A stretch of DNA of 64,000 bases from Anaerolineales bacterium. Lineage in GTDB: Bacteria; Chloroflexota; Anaerolineae; JAAEKA01. The position numbers were made by a program, and so were the translations under genes. The stretch spans positions 62,001 to 126,000 of the forward strand of contig JACKBI010000004.1 in NCBI GenBank assembly GCA_020634615.1, in the 5' to 3' direction. This document shows positions 50,701 through 60,193 of the stretch, in pieces. Below the pieces are notes generated by a model. It worked only from the letters and a program-made list of their open reading frames with translations. It searched no databases and had not been told where the DNA came from. Each line of letters begins with the position of its first letter. Positions within the stretch are counted from its first letter, which is position 1.

Positions 50701-52174
50701 AACCACCGACAGCAGCGCCATTGACATCGATGCCACCGCTACGGGCAGTCTCTCACTGCACGGTCCGGTGTCGGCGCAACTGGCCGCAGGCAGCAACCGC
50801 GATTCCTACACAGCCGACCTCAGCGGCGTGGCCAGCTTCGAGCTGGCCCTGCGCGACGCTGTGGTCAACGTCGGCGGCAACGATTACAGTGGGGATCTGC
50901 GGCTGGTCACCAGCGAAACAGTCAATGTGATCGGCAGCGGCCGGACGGCCGCGCCCAATTTCGCCGCCAGTCTGCTGGTCAACACAAGCAACGGCGGCTT
51001 CACCGCAGCTGACGCGAGCGGCACCGCCACCGTCGGCGGCGCCCCGGTTCTGGTAGCCAGCGGCTTCGCACTGGGCGACGCGGTCGGCACCGGAAGCGTC
51101 ACGGGCGCGGCTGGCGACGATGACACCTTCGTGTTCAACGGCACCGCCGACTTCTACCGGCTCGGCCTGAGCAGCAACGCCAGCGGCACGCCGGCTGGCG
51201 GATCCACCAGCTTCAGCGCGGTTGTCAGCGCCAACGTCAGCGACGCCTACACGATGACCGTCTACGGTCCGGCCGGCTGGGATGTGAGCATCGACAGCAG
51301 CGGCCTGATCGACGTACAGTCACCGGTTGACGCTGCCGCGGGCGCGCACGAAATCGTGGTCTTTGCGCAGCCGGCCGGCGCGCCGGACCTGGCGGTATCC
51401 GCCGTGCATGTGGTTACTGTCAGCCCGGTGGATGGCGTACAACTGGACGTTTTCGTCGATCCGACCTTCACCGTGCCGTGGGGCGACACGGTGCCGGGAG
51501 TCTACGATCTGGCAGTCAACGACGGGCGGATGCAACTCACCGGCGCGTCCTTCGCCGTCGATCTGACCAACACCTCGTCGGTAGCTCGCACCTACGACGT
51601 GACCGTCACCGGCCTGCCGGCCGGCTGGTCGATTCTGGGCAGCACGCCCGGCGCAACCAACCTGTCCGTGCCGCTCCAAGCCGGCCAGAAGGTGCAGCTT
51701 GGTCTGCACATCCTGCCGACGGTGACGACACTGCCGGCCATTGGCACCAACTATCCCTTCACCGTCGTCGCCACCGCGCAAGACAACGGCGCAGTCACGG
51801 CCAGCGACAGCGATTCGTGGAGTGTCCCGGCCGTTCCCTTCCCCTTCGTGCAGGTCAGCCCGGCCGAGCAGTATCTGGGCGAAAACTCGGCCAGCAGCTT
51901 CGAGGTCACGCTGACCAACGTCGGCAACGCGCCCGGCTCCTTCGACCTGCTGGCCGAGTCGCCCGCGGCTGGCTGGACCGTCTCACCGCCCACCAGCCCG
52001 GTGGCGCTCAACCCTGGCCAGTCGTCCACGCAGACGCTGAACTTCTCGGTGACCACCGGCCAGCGCAACGTGGACTACCCTTGTGGTCAGCAGCCCTGCG
52101 TCCACCATCGCCTACACGCCGACCACCGCGATGCTGGTCTATCTGGCCGGCCCCCTGAGCGCGCCGGTCTATGA
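47729..52174 (+). CDS. Giant secreted transglutaminase-like repeat protein, N-terminal part (frame lost near 52080)
   Basis: After GAGGAGAAC and ATG comes a signal peptide (about 1-30, RPAEA). Residues about 230-370 are transglutaminase-like: His340 (HAWVEAY) and Asp356 (LDPSF) are present, but the nucleophile cysteine position is Gly270 in GNGVDQASLL. A glycine-rich hydrophobic segment (VGSLVGGFGAGF) is followed by a lysine-rich stretch with two cysteines (ACKAKADKKWCKAG). Beta-rich domains follow, ending with NEW3-like domains (SFEVTLTNVGNAPGSF). At about 52080 one base seems lost (TACCCTTG): the sense continues in the frame from 52083. The last ~30 residues of this frame are therefore not native. 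A paralogue with the same layout starts at 60194. Confidence 0.82.
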   Translation: MRSTRGTIIVNVLIALALIAAPTLRPAEATTSPPDLALTPASLAAAPAQANDPLSTPLSLSLQQSTFDPATAASGLVVTVTVRNNLGPVVVPPITAGADITDTIAAMRSVDFDADPNTVRDVILADLLTHPSTSLLDAMPASDQDGNSIVVNLGDVPPLSSTQAVLHLSAPGALADFTDLDDGITARGNWQGRPVTAAASPISLAPSGFASWLVCTIDANCADSYVLRQAAELAGDPLALFQFVRGLGYETYIGSLRGARGTLWSEAGNGVDQASLLIALLRASGIPAAYRLGTLDQTDAQTLLASMFDGLPATGGYVPAGTATADPVNDGTLLAEAQQHAWVEAYLPGSGWTVLDPSFPAAQPGDLFGAPSGGQLTELPDSLRHKVSFDLAVEKYRTFPVGATNLYELPSPVSATYNTVELVGEPVIFAHLVESSNPGGLVFTTAEHTYTPYFVVGEREQLIEGTSFGELISSFPFAQDFVVAEWLDITVTEPGGASETYRRELFDDIGYAARTGGGLIGNIGRDETARVSTLSSWATLVATSRLPAYAIDDAYQSMVTLGLDVGDAWDAVSGLEDSDAPGPEITAASQQAVIAFGKAARLGQKLHLYKFLRASDMGVDYLTDSLRTKSYAATPRVFTLGWERNEVEDTNAMSFDLGRNRMRALGYPGQTDAGVQAFNYARGMLDLSLEHGVLAEVSPAPVVSVIAVLDQAELDGVPVSRYTFGTLDELNALPISDQAKARISTALTENPDLNVLVPEAMVTVPGASAPTIGWLLLDNDTLETIDVMENGLHMAVSYAVLGNFAKKVGSLVGGFGAGFVATTMGFWGSFFGAVPIDPADIGSVMAQAKRVAAEKGKEAEKACKAKADKKWCKAGVQAGAAAGNAAINRADPPLPEMQLNLPFEVTYPTTSASAVVNQTANLTGNAVAVNVTTPLVGVHRSTSEAWASNAQNNLAFDNLWVADAQVYQGATLLGSGTVSAAPASAGSPAVATTDSSAIDIDATATGSLSLHGPVSAQLAAGSNRDSYTADLSGVASFELALRDAVVNVGGNDYSGDLRLVTSETVNVIGSGRTAAPNFAASLLVNTSNGGFTAADASGTATVGGAPVLVASGFALGDAVGTGSVTGAAGDDDTFVFNGTADFYRLGLSSNASGTPAGGSTSFSAVVSANVSDAYTMTVYGPAGWDVSIDSSGLIDVQSPVDAAAGAHEIVVFAQPAGAPDLAVSAVHVVTVSPVDGVQLDVFVDPTFTVPWGDTVPGVYDLAVNDGRMQLTGASFAVDLTNTSSVARTYDVTVTGLPAGWSILGSTPGATNLSVPLQAGQKVQLGLHILPTVTTLPAIGTNYPFTVVATAQDNGAVTASDSDSWSVPAVPFPFVQVSPAEQYLGENSASSFEVTLTNVGNAPGSFDLLAESPAAGWTVSPPTSPVALNPGQSSTQTLNFSVTTGQRNVDYPCGQQPCVHHRLHADHRDAGLSGRPPERAGL

Positions 52175-55100
52175 AGCCGGTTCCGACGTGTTGGCGTGCA
52201 CCGACGACAGCGCGCTCGCGGCTGCATTCACCAGCCTCGCAGGCGCCGCCAGCGAACTGGAAGCGTCATGTGACGGCGGCACGTGCAGCAACGCGCTGCG
52301 CGATTCGGCGGTCAGCGCCGCCGGAACGCTGGTCTCGCTGGTCAACGCCAACTGGCCGGCGGTCAGCACAGCAGCGGTGGTCGCCGACGCGTCTGCGCTG
52401 GCATCGGCCTCGGGCACCGCGGCCATCGGCGCGGCGTTGCAGGATCTGGGCGACTCGGCGGCTGCGCTGGGCGTGGCGGTCTGCCAGTCGGCAGAACACC
52501 AGCCAGCGGCGCAGTTCACCCCATCCATCGACGCGGTGCTGCTGGGCGGCAGCGCGACTTACACCCTGACTGTGACCAACGAGGGATCCGTGGCCACCAC
52601 CTACGCCGTAACCACCACCCTGCCCACCGGCCCGGACTACGACAGCCTGAGTCTGGACCCCGGTGAGAGTCAGCCGGTGGTCTACAACGTCACGGCGCCC
52701 GCGTTGGGCTTCCAGGTGCTGGAGGCGCATGTGGTGGCGACGGGACCGGACGTGGTTGGCACCATCTCGGACGATGCCACCGCCGGGCTGAACGTCGTCA
52801 ACCAGTTCGTTCAAATCACGTCGTTAACGCCCGATCCGCCCTTCGTGGAGACCGGCGTCAGTTCGACGGCGGTCAGCATCGAGGTGGCCAACGTCGCCAA
52901 CCTGCGCCGCGAGGTAACCGCGCGCACGACTTTCTCCGCTTCCGGCGGCGGAGCGATCTTTACCGACGACACGCCGCTTACGATCCAGCCCGGCGCGCCG
53001 CAAAGCTACGCGTTGCAGACTGTCAACACCTCCGGCTGGGCCAGCGGCGTTTACACCGTCGAGGTCGAACTGCTGGATGCTTCGCTGGCCCCCGTGCCTG
53101 ATGGCTACGGCTTTGCGCCCTTTGGCGTCGGCCAGGCGTTGGGTGCAAGCCACAGCGTCAGTCCGATGGTCGTCGCACCGGGAGACGTGACGGTGACAAC
53201 AGTCATCACCACGGAGATTCTGGTGGACACCATTCTGCCGGAGCAGCCAGCGCTGCCGCCAATGGAGCCGCGCAACGTGCGCTCCGGCGAGCAGTGGACA
53301 GTGACAAAGGAAGCGGGCGGAGAGGTCTTCTCGGCGGCTGATACGGCGCCGGCGAGTCTCACCCTCACCCCGACCCTCGCCCTGAGGGAGCGGGTGGCGG
53401 AGCCCGAGACAGAACCAGACCCGCTTGACGCATCAGACGTTGAGGCGGGGTCACCCCGCCCTCCGACCGACGACGCTGCCGAAGAAGTGGTACCAGACAA
53501 CTCGCGCTCCCCACTGGCAGCCCCCACGCGCGAGGAGCAAAGTGGAGCCGGTTTCGTCTACTCCGGCAGCTGGCAGACAATCACCAGCAACCGCGCCAGC
53601 GGCAACAACTACATCCGCTCACAGACGGCCGGCAACACGGTCAGCTACGACTTTGACGGTACGTGGGTGAAGCTGGGCCTTCTGGGCACCAGCATCTCCG
53701 GCGAGGCGGAGGTGTTCCTGGACGGGGCCAGCCAGGGCGTGATCGACACCTATCGACGCGAGGACACCGCGTTTGCACTCACCTTCGAGGGGCTGATCTC
53801 GACGACCCACACCATCTCGCTGACGATGTTGGGCACGGCGAACCCGAAGAGCGGCAACGAGTATGTCGGCATCGACTACATCGACACCTGGGACGGTGCA
53901 GCGCTGCCCGACGGCCTGTTCGAGCAGACCGACCCGCGTGTGCTGCTCAGCGGCAGTTGGGTCAACATCAACGACGCCAACGCCAGCGGCGGATCATACT
54001 ATCGCAGCAATAACGGCAACGCCTGGTTCTATTTCAGCGGCGACTCCTTCACCTACCACGCGATGACACGCAACGATGGCCGTACCGTGCGGCTCTACGT
54101 GGATAGCGTCTATCTGACAGAACTGGAACTATTCGATTGGAGTGCCGCGGCGCGCACCTTCTCGTTCCAGGGATTTGGTCCCGGCCTGCACGTGGTGCAG
54201 GTGAGCAGTCAAAACGGCTACGGAACGGTTGACGCGTTTGCACAGCCCGGCTCGGCTCCGTGGACCGATCCCAACCCGCCGCCCGCCAGCTTCCAGCGCT
54301 ACGAGGCGGACAGCCCGGCGTGGCTCTACAACGGCGAACCGTACACGCTCACAGCCCGCACCTGGACGCGCGAGACCAACGCAACCTCGCGCTACGCCAG
54401 CGATGCGGAAAGCATCTGGTCGAACACCGCGTCTGACAGCGCGGCGATCACCTTCGACGGCAGTTGGGCGGCCGTAGGATTCATGGGCGACAGCGATGGC
54501 GGCAACGTTGAGGTCTTCCTGGACGGTATCAGCCAGGGCGTGGTGGACACCTACCGGCGCGAGGTGGAGCCGCTGAGTTTCACAGTCGGAAATCTCACCC
54601 TGGGCACGCACACCATCTCGCTCACGGTAGTGGGCGATGGCGAGGTGCGGGTGGACTTCCTGGACGTCTGGGACGGCGCAGCCTTGTCCGATGGAACGTT
54701 CGAACCCAGTGCAATTGATCGCTATTATCTGGACGACGACTGGAGCCTGCGTACGTCGATCAACCCGCCAGGCCAGTTCCTGCGCACAGGTTCTGGCAAC
54801 GCCTGGTTCCCCTTCACCGGCGACACGGTAAGCTTCCAGGCGTGGGGCGAGAACGGCACGCGCAAGCTGCAGTTGTATGTGGACGACAGCTACAAGGGAA
54901 CTTTCGATATCGAGGCAGCAGGCACGATCACACCGACCTGGTCGTTCGATGGGCTGGGCGCGGGCGCGCACGTGCTGCGGGTCCACGGCTGGCAGGCCAA
55001 CGCGACCATCGCCGCGTTCATCCAGCCGGGCGGCGCGCCCTTCTACACGCCGCCGGCCATCGGCGCCTTCCATCGTTACGAGGACGACTGGCCGGCCATT

Positions 55101-58100
55101 CTCTACAACGGCCAGCCCTTCACCACCACCGTGACGAACTGGTCGCGAGTGAGCAACATCTTTGCCACAGCCGCCAGCAACGGCCAGTATATCTGGTCCG
55201 GTACCGTGGGCGACACGGTGTCGTTCGACTTCAGCGGCGTCAAGGTAGGTGTCGGTTTCTTCGCCGATCGCTTCGGCGGCAACATCGAGATCCTCATCGA
55301 CGGCAACAGCCAGGGCGTGTTCGACAGCTACCGAACCGACCCCGACTTCCTGAGCATCTATTACGACGGACTGGCTCCCGGTCCGCATACGCTGACGCTT
55401 AATCTGCTGGGCGCCAGCCATCCCAACTCCAGCGGCGCGCGCCTCTACCTGGACTACATCGACGTGTGGGACGGTACACCGCTGCCCGATGGCTGGTTCG
55501 AGCAGGACGACAGCCGCGTGCTGCGCAGCAACGGCTGGGACACCATCACCGGTGCCAATGCCAGCGGCGGAACTTATGGCAGGGACGGCCTTTACAATGG
55601 CGCCAACGCCTGGTTCCCCTTCAGCGGCGATTCGGTCACCTATCAGGCAATGGCCCTCAGCAACGGCGACGAGTTCGCCATCGCCAAGATCGACGGCGAG
55701 TTCGCCGGCTATCTCAACCTGTATAGCAGCACGACCATGACGCGCACCTACTCGTTCGAGGGGCTGGGCGCCGGGCTGCACGTGCTGCAAATCCAGCGCA
55801 ACCGCAGCGAGTTGACCATGGACGGGTTCCAGACGCCGGGCAGCGCGCCGTTCTTCACACCGCCCAGCTACACTGGCATGGTGCGCTACGAGGAGAACGA
55901 CCCGGCCATCCGCTACAACGGCTTCGCGTACTCTCAACGGCCCCAGTCGTGGTACGACGTTGGTGTGACGCAAACCAGCGGCAGCCACGTGCTCGAAACT
56001 TCTGTGGCCAACGACACTGCCAGCTTGCAGTTCAACGGCACATGGGTCAACATCGGTTTCCGCACCCGCTCCAACGGCGGGCAGGCGGAGATACTAATCG
56101 ACGGCATCAGCCAGGGCTTCATCGGGCTGTACAGCGCCAGCGAGGACGTGAAATCTGTCCAGTACGGCGACCTCACCCCCGGTCCGCACACGGTCGAGGT
56201 ACGGTCGACGGGCAACCCTGATCCGCCCAGCACGACGGCCAGGATCTGGCTGGACTACATCGATGTCTACGACGGCACGGCTGTGTCGGACGCGTTCAGC
56301 AACGCGAACCTGGCGCAGCACAATGGCCGTATCCACTTCAGCAGTTGGCTGGACACCTACCCGGCACCCACCGGCATCGAAGGCGACTACACATCCGTCA
56401 GTAATGCCACCGGCGCCAACATCTGGTACAGCTTCTACGGCGACTCGTTCACCTTCTACGCCTTCAGCCGCAACAACAACCCGCAGATCGAGGTGATCAT
56501 CGACGATACGATCACCGACACGGTCAGCGTGGACTACGACTTCACCGACACGCCGGTGGCCTTCCACTACACCGGCCTGCCCGTGGGCCCGCACAGCGTG
56601 CGCGTGACCAACATCAGCAACATGCGCGTCGACGGTTTTGCCGCCAACCCGCCCAACACCTACCCCTACGCGCCCATGGTGGAATGGTACGACAATGCGC
56701 CGGCCGGCAACGGTGCGCCTTTCTTCGGCAGCATCGGTATGGTCAGCGGCATGGCAGCGGGCGACATCAACAACGACGGCGTGGTGGAGCTGGTCTTCGG
56801 TTCCGACACCACCACGATCTGGGGCAAGCTGTTTGTCTATCGCGCCGACGGACAGGACGCTGGCGGCGGCTCGCCCCTGATCTGGACCGACGACATCGGC
56901 GGCGCGCCGGTCAACCGCGCGCTGATCGGCTCCATCGCGCTGGCAGAGCTGGATGGCCAGCCCGGCAGCGAAATCGTGGTCCACAGCAGCAAAGACCTGC
57001 GCGTCTATCGCGGCGATCCTGGCGGTGCAAGCTGGTCTACCTGGTGGGTAACGCCGACGCTCAAGGGCTTTGACATTCTGGGCGCGCCGGCCATCGGCAA
57101 CCTGGACGCCGATCCCGAACCGGAGATCGTCACCAACGCCGACAAGACGCTGGCCGTGCTGGACGGCGACGGCACGCTGCTCTGGTCCACGACCTTTACG
57201 GACTACGTAGTGCCGCCGCTGCTGGCCGACATGACCGGCGACGGGCTGCTGGACATCATCGCGGCCGACTACGGCGATGGATCGGCCGGGCGGCCCACCG
57301 ATTTGCGCCTCTACGACTTCAACCTGGGCACGCCTTCGCTGGTCTGGTCGGTTCCCATCACGCCCGCCATCCGCACAGACGGGCTTAACGGCCTGCTGGG
57401 CTCGCACGCGGTGGGCGATATCGATGGTCAGCAGCCGGGCGGCGACCCCGGCCCCGAGATCGTGGTCAGCCACAACGGCAACGTGACGGTGCTGGACGCC
57501 GACGGATCAGTAGTCTGGACGGTGCCGCTGGAGCCGGGCAATCCGGGCGGCGTCAGCATCGCCGACATCGACGGTGACGGCGAAGTGGAGATCGTCACCG
57601 GCATGAAACACGAGTACGAGACCGGCCACACCGGCAAGCTCTATGCGCTCAACGCCGATGGCACGCTGCTCTGGGATGCCATCGCCGAGGACGGCACATC
57701 GGCCAACTCAGCTTCGGTGCTGGACCTGAACGGCGACGGCATCTACGAGGTGGCGTGGACAGGGCGCGAGCAGGGCTTCACTATCTACGACGGCGCGACC
57801 GGCGACGTGGTCTTCTACGAGCCGGACGTCTTCTCCATCACCGGCTCCGACCATCCCATCATCATCGACGCCGACAACGACGGGCAGGCCGAGATCGTGG
57901 CTGCCAGCCTGAGGGGCCCGCGTGTCTTCGGCATGGGCGGCGCGTGGACCAACTCGCGGCCGCTGTGGAACCAGCAGACCTACCACATCACCAACGTCAA
58001 CGACGACCTGAGCATCCCGGTGGCTGAAGCCAACAGTTGGGAGGTGCACAACACCTACCGCACCCAGACCAGCGAGCCGCAGCCGTTGCCGGTCTTCGGC

Positions 58101-58547
58101 ATCGAGCTGACCCACACCGCGGGTATCAGCAACGTAACGGTGCTGACCGGCACCTTCAGCATCCCGCCGACGGCGTCCACCGACCCCGACTATCGCTGGG
58201 ACTTCGTGCAGACTGCCGCCGAAACGGTCCTGACTCCGCACCTTCGACAGCCTGCTGACCGCTATGCAGCCGGGCGAGGCGCGATGGTGGCGCAAGGCAC
58301 CGAGATCGCTACACATTGGGCAGCGGCAGCAACACGCTGCACCTGCCGCCGCTCTGGGTGGCCGCACCGCACATCGTGCGCTGGCGCCAGAGACGCAAAC
58401 CGGCTACGGCGGCAGCAGCCAGCTTCGACGTGGCTGACCAATCCCGCCGCGACGCCGGCTGCCCTACAGCTTGCAGGTCAGCGGCCTGCGGCAGCTGGCA
58501 GGTCAGCCTGCCGGCCAGCGTCAACATCGCAGCTGGCGCAACCCTGA
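52083..58547 (+). CDS. Giant secreted protein, middle part (repeats and FG-GAP propeller)
   Basis: This frame continues the protein begun at 47729. It holds further NEW3/CARDB-like domains, a proline/glutamate linker (about 53240-53540) with palindromic inserts, and four repeats of about 265 residues with paired ligand-binding-like subdomains (NVEVFLDGISQGVVDTY; NAWFPFTGDT). An FG-GAP/VCBS propeller lies at about 56740-57960 (GDINNDGVVELVFGS, DIDGDGEVEIVTG calcium-loop motifs). Native reading stops near 58238, where the frame shifts; the final ~100 residues are out of frame. The product is extracellular, likely calcium-binding and adhesive or glycan-binding. No own start is implied: the GTG at 52083 is just the first possible codon. 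Confidence 0.8.
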   Translation: MVSSPASTIAYTPTTAMLVYLAGPLSAPVYEAGSDVLACTDDSALAAAFTSLAGAASELEASCDGGTCSNALRDSAVSAAGTLVSLVNANWPAVSTAAVVADASALASASGTAAIGAALQDLGDSAAALGVAVCQSAEHQPAAQFTPSIDAVLLGGSATYTLTVTNEGSVATTYAVTTTLPTGPDYDSLSLDPGESQPVVYNVTAPALGFQVLEAHVVATGPDVVGTISDDATAGLNVVNQFVQITSLTPDPPFVETGVSSTAVSIEVANVANLRREVTARTTFSASGGGAIFTDDTPLTIQPGAPQSYALQTVNTSGWASGVYTVEVELLDASLAPVPDGYGFAPFGVGQALGASHSVSPMVVAPGDVTVTTVITTEILVDTILPEQPALPPMEPRNVRSGEQWTVTKEAGGEVFSAADTAPASLTLTPTLALRERVAEPETEPDPLDASDVEAGSPRPPTDDAAEEVVPDNSRSPLAAPTREEQSGAGFVYSGSWQTITSNRASGNNYIRSQTAGNTVSYDFDGTWVKLGLLGTSISGEAEVFLDGASQGVIDTYRREDTAFALTFEGLISTTHTISLTMLGTANPKSGNEYVGIDYIDTWDGAALPDGLFEQTDPRVLLSGSWVNINDANASGGSYYRSNNGNAWFYFSGDSFTYHAMTRNDGRTVRLYVDSVYLTELELFDWSAAARTFSFQGFGPGLHVVQVSSQNGYGTVDAFAQPGSAPWTDPNPPPASFQRYEADSPAWLYNGEPYTLTARTWTRETNATSRYASDAESIWSNTASDSAAITFDGSWAAVGFMGDSDGGNVEVFLDGISQGVVDTYRREVEPLSFTVGNLTLGTHTISLTVVGDGEVRVDFLDVWDGAALSDGTFEPSAIDRYYLDDDWSLRTSINPPGQFLRTGSGNAWFPFTGDTVSFQAWGENGTRKLQLYVDDSYKGTFDIEAAGTITPTWSFDGLGAGAHVLRVHGWQANATIAAFIQPGGAPFYTPPAIGAFHRYEDDWPAILYNGQPFTTTVTNWSRVSNIFATAASNGQYIWSGTVGDTVSFDFSGVKVGVGFFADRFGGNIEILIDGNSQGVFDSYRTDPDFLSIYYDGLAPGPHTLTLNLLGASHPNSSGARLYLDYIDVWDGTPLPDGWFEQDDSRVLRSNGWDTITGANASGGTYGRDGLYNGANAWFPFSGDSVTYQAMALSNGDEFAIAKIDGEFAGYLNLYSSTTMTRTYSFEGLGAGLHVLQIQRNRSELTMDGFQTPGSAPFFTPPSYTGMVRYEENDPAIRYNGFAYSQRPQSWYDVGVTQTSGSHVLETSVANDTASLQFNGTWVNIGFRTRSNGGQAEILIDGISQGFIGLYSASEDVKSVQYGDLTPGPHTVEVRSTGNPDPPSTTARIWLDYIDVYDGTAVSDAFSNANLAQHNGRIHFSSWLDTYPAPTGIEGDYTSVSNATGANIWYSFYGDSFTFYAFSRNNNPQIEVIIDDTITDTVSVDYDFTDTPVAFHYTGLPVGPHSVRVTNISNMRVDGFAANPPNTYPYAPMVEWYDNAPAGNGAPFFGSIGMVSGMAAGDINNDGVVELVFGSDTTTIWGKLFVYRADGQDAGGGSPLIWTDDIGGAPVNRALIGSIALAELDGQPGSEIVVHSSKDLRVYRGDPGGASWSTWWVTPTLKGFDILGAPAIGNLDADPEPEIVTNADKTLAVLDGDGTLLWSTTFTDYVVPPLLADMTGDGLLDIIAADYGDGSAGRPTDLRLYDFNLGTPSLVWSVPITPAIRTDGLNGLLGSHAVGDIDGQQPGGDPGPEIVVSHNGNVTVLDADGSVVWTVPLEPGNPGGVSIADIDGDGEVEIVTGMKHEYETGHTGKLYALNADGTLLWDAIAEDGTSANSASVLDLNGDGIYEVAWTGREQGFTIYDGATGDVVFYEPDVFSITGSDHPIIIDADNDGQAEIVAASLRGPRVFGMGGAWTNSRPLWNQQTYHITNVNDDLSIPVAEANSWEVHNTYRTQTSEPQPLPVFGIELTHTAGISNVTVLTGTFSIPPTASTDPDYRWDFVQTAAETVLTPHLRQPADRYAAGRGAMVAQGTEIATHWAAAATRCTCRRSGWPHRTSCAGARDANRLRRQQPASTWLTNPAATPAALQLAGQRPAAAGRSACRPASTSQLAQP
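53357..53463. repeat. Two palindromic intergenic-type repeats inside the coding frame
   Basis: 53357-53395 matches the widespread dispersed element of the CTCACCCTCACCCC...CCTGAGGGAGCGGGT type; its translation here gives LTLTPTLALRERV, a familiar REP read-through peptide. 53442-53463 is a second palindrome (GAGGCGGGGT-C-ACCCCGCCCTC). Both lie in the low-complexity linker and keep the frame open. Confidence 0.6.
53541..56672 (+). repeat. Four tandem protein repeats of about 265 residues
   Basis: Units begin near 53541 (GAGFVYSGSWQTI), 54292 (FQRYEADSPAWLYNG), 55069 (FHRYEDDWPAILYNG) and 55879 (MVRYEENDPAIRYNG). Each has a first subdomain with EVFLDGxSQGxxDxY and a second with NAWFxFxGDSxTY followed by a LYVD strand. 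The period is about 750-810 bases. The units are diverged, so the duplication is old. Confidence 0.75.
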
Positions 58548-60078
58548 CCGAGACGCTGCTGATCCAGTTGCCGCAGGATGCGCTGGGCGACTATCCGCTG
58601 ACCGTGTCGGTTGAGAACGGCGCGGCGGTCACGGATCAGGTAGCGGTCTGCTGCAGGTCAGCGACGCGCTGACATCGCCATCCGCCGGCCTCGCTGGAAA
58701 GCCGCGAGGGTGTCGCCGTCGACTACACCGTCACCATCACCAACAACACGCCGTCCGGCGAAACCGTGACATGGTGGTGACTGGCCTGGACGACCACGCT
58801 GTCAGCCTGGTGCCGTCGCTGGCGGTCCCGGCCAGCGGATCAGCAACCACAACCCTGACGTGACGCCGCAGGCTGGCCCGCGCCTTCGGCTTCGCGGTGA
58901 CCGGCACAGCGATAGCGGCGCAGCCGACAGCGCACAGGCTATGCTGGACGTGGTCGGCCTGCGCACAGTGGCGTGTCCATCGATCCGGCCAGCGCGGCCG
59001 GCGGTCCCGGCTCCGGCGCAGTTCACCGTGACGTCACCAACACAGGCACGCTGAGCGACACCTTCACGCTGGATGTGACCGTCCCTGGAGGCTGGAGCTA
59101 CGAGCTTTCCCGCAACGGAACCGCTGTCAGCAGCGTGAACCTGCAACCGCTGGCCTTCAACTCGGCCGAGCTGCTGCTGACCGTGACGCCGCCGCTGGCG
59201 CGACGCCGGGCAGTTACCCGGTGACGGTCAACGGCAGTCGACCCGGTGGCAGGCGTGCAGGGCAGCGACACGGCGCAACTGGAGGTGTTGACCCGCGGCG
59301 TCACCGCCGCGATCTCGCCACAGTCCACCAACCTCTCGCCGGAGGACAGCGGCGCGTGGAGCGTCACCGTCACCAACCGCGGCTCAGTTCCTGACACCTA
59401 CACCCTGTCGGTGGGCGGCGCGTAGCGGCTTCGGCGCAGTTGACGCCATCCAGCGTCTCGCTGAACCCGGGCAGAGCCAGGTGGTACAGCTCAGCAGCGG
59501 GCCGTTGCTTCGTCCACGCCGGGCGAGCAAGTTCACGGTGACAGCGCAATCCACCGGCGACAGCCGCATCGCGCGGCGAGGACACGCCACGGTCACCTTC
59601 GACAGCTACGAGGCGGTCAGCGCCGCCTGGCAGCCGATCAGCCAGACGGTGAGCAGCCTGTCGGCGACGTTCACGCTGGTCGTCACCAACACCGGCAACA
59701 TCTCGACGGTCTACGACTTCGACGTCAGCGGCGCCGGGCTGACAGCCGAGCCGCAGCTCAGCCAGTACAGCATCCCGGCGCACTCGTCGGTGGCCAACCC
59801 TGGTGACGCTGAGCGCCGGACGTAGGCACGTTCCCCTTCAACGGCACAGCCGCATCAACCACCAGCGCAGCTAGCGCGCCCGGCACGCTGGTCATCACCT
59901 GCCCCGGCAACCCCGACGTAACGGCGACGGCGAGGTGACGGTGCTGGACATCACTGCGGTCGCCGAGCGCTGGGACGCCTTCGACCTGGGCAACTACTCG
60001 GCGCTGTACGACCTGAACTGCAACGGCGTGATCGACATCCTGGATATCCAGACTGCGGCCGGCGTGCTCGGCCAGTAG
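58238..60078 (+). pseudogene. Frame-broken C-terminal part of the giant protein, ending in a dockerin-like domain
   Basis: Recognisable sense jumps between all three frames, e.g. PTFDSLLTAMQPGEA near 58240, MVAQGTEI at 58284, LGSGSNTLHLPPLW at 58316, NIAAGATLTETLL near 58527, DVTVPGGWSYELSRNG near 59075, and SATFTLVVTNTGNIST near 59660, the last three being NEW3-like. More than ten small indels are needed. The final frame 59920-60078 encodes a two-repeat dockerin-like EF-hand domain (NGDGEVTVLDITAVAERW; CNGVIDILDI) and stop TAG. Few substitutions or true stops appear apart from the shifts. Either very recent decay or base-calling errors. Confidence 0.75.
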
Positions 60079-60086
60079 TCAGTATC

Positions 60087-60119
60087 GGTGCCCGCACAAG
60101 AAACGCCGGGCACCTTTTT
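60087..60119 (+). terminator. Intrinsic terminator after the first giant gene
   Basis: GGTGCCCG (60087-60094) pairs with CGGGCACC (60107-60114), followed by five T residues. It lies nine bases after the stop and separates the two tandem paralogues. Confidence 0.85.
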
Positions 60120-60193
60120 GAAATCGAGTACGAGTGAGCGGCCAGACGAAACACAACCATACTATTTTTCATGCTTACCAAAGGAGAAACTGA

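Noticed and set aside
54129..55988. Long minus-strand frame (619 codons) and similar ones at 56094-57473 and 62203-63831
   Set aside because: They are antisense shadows of the giant repeat genes, caused by high GC at third positions; no ribosome-binding site or recognisable domain.
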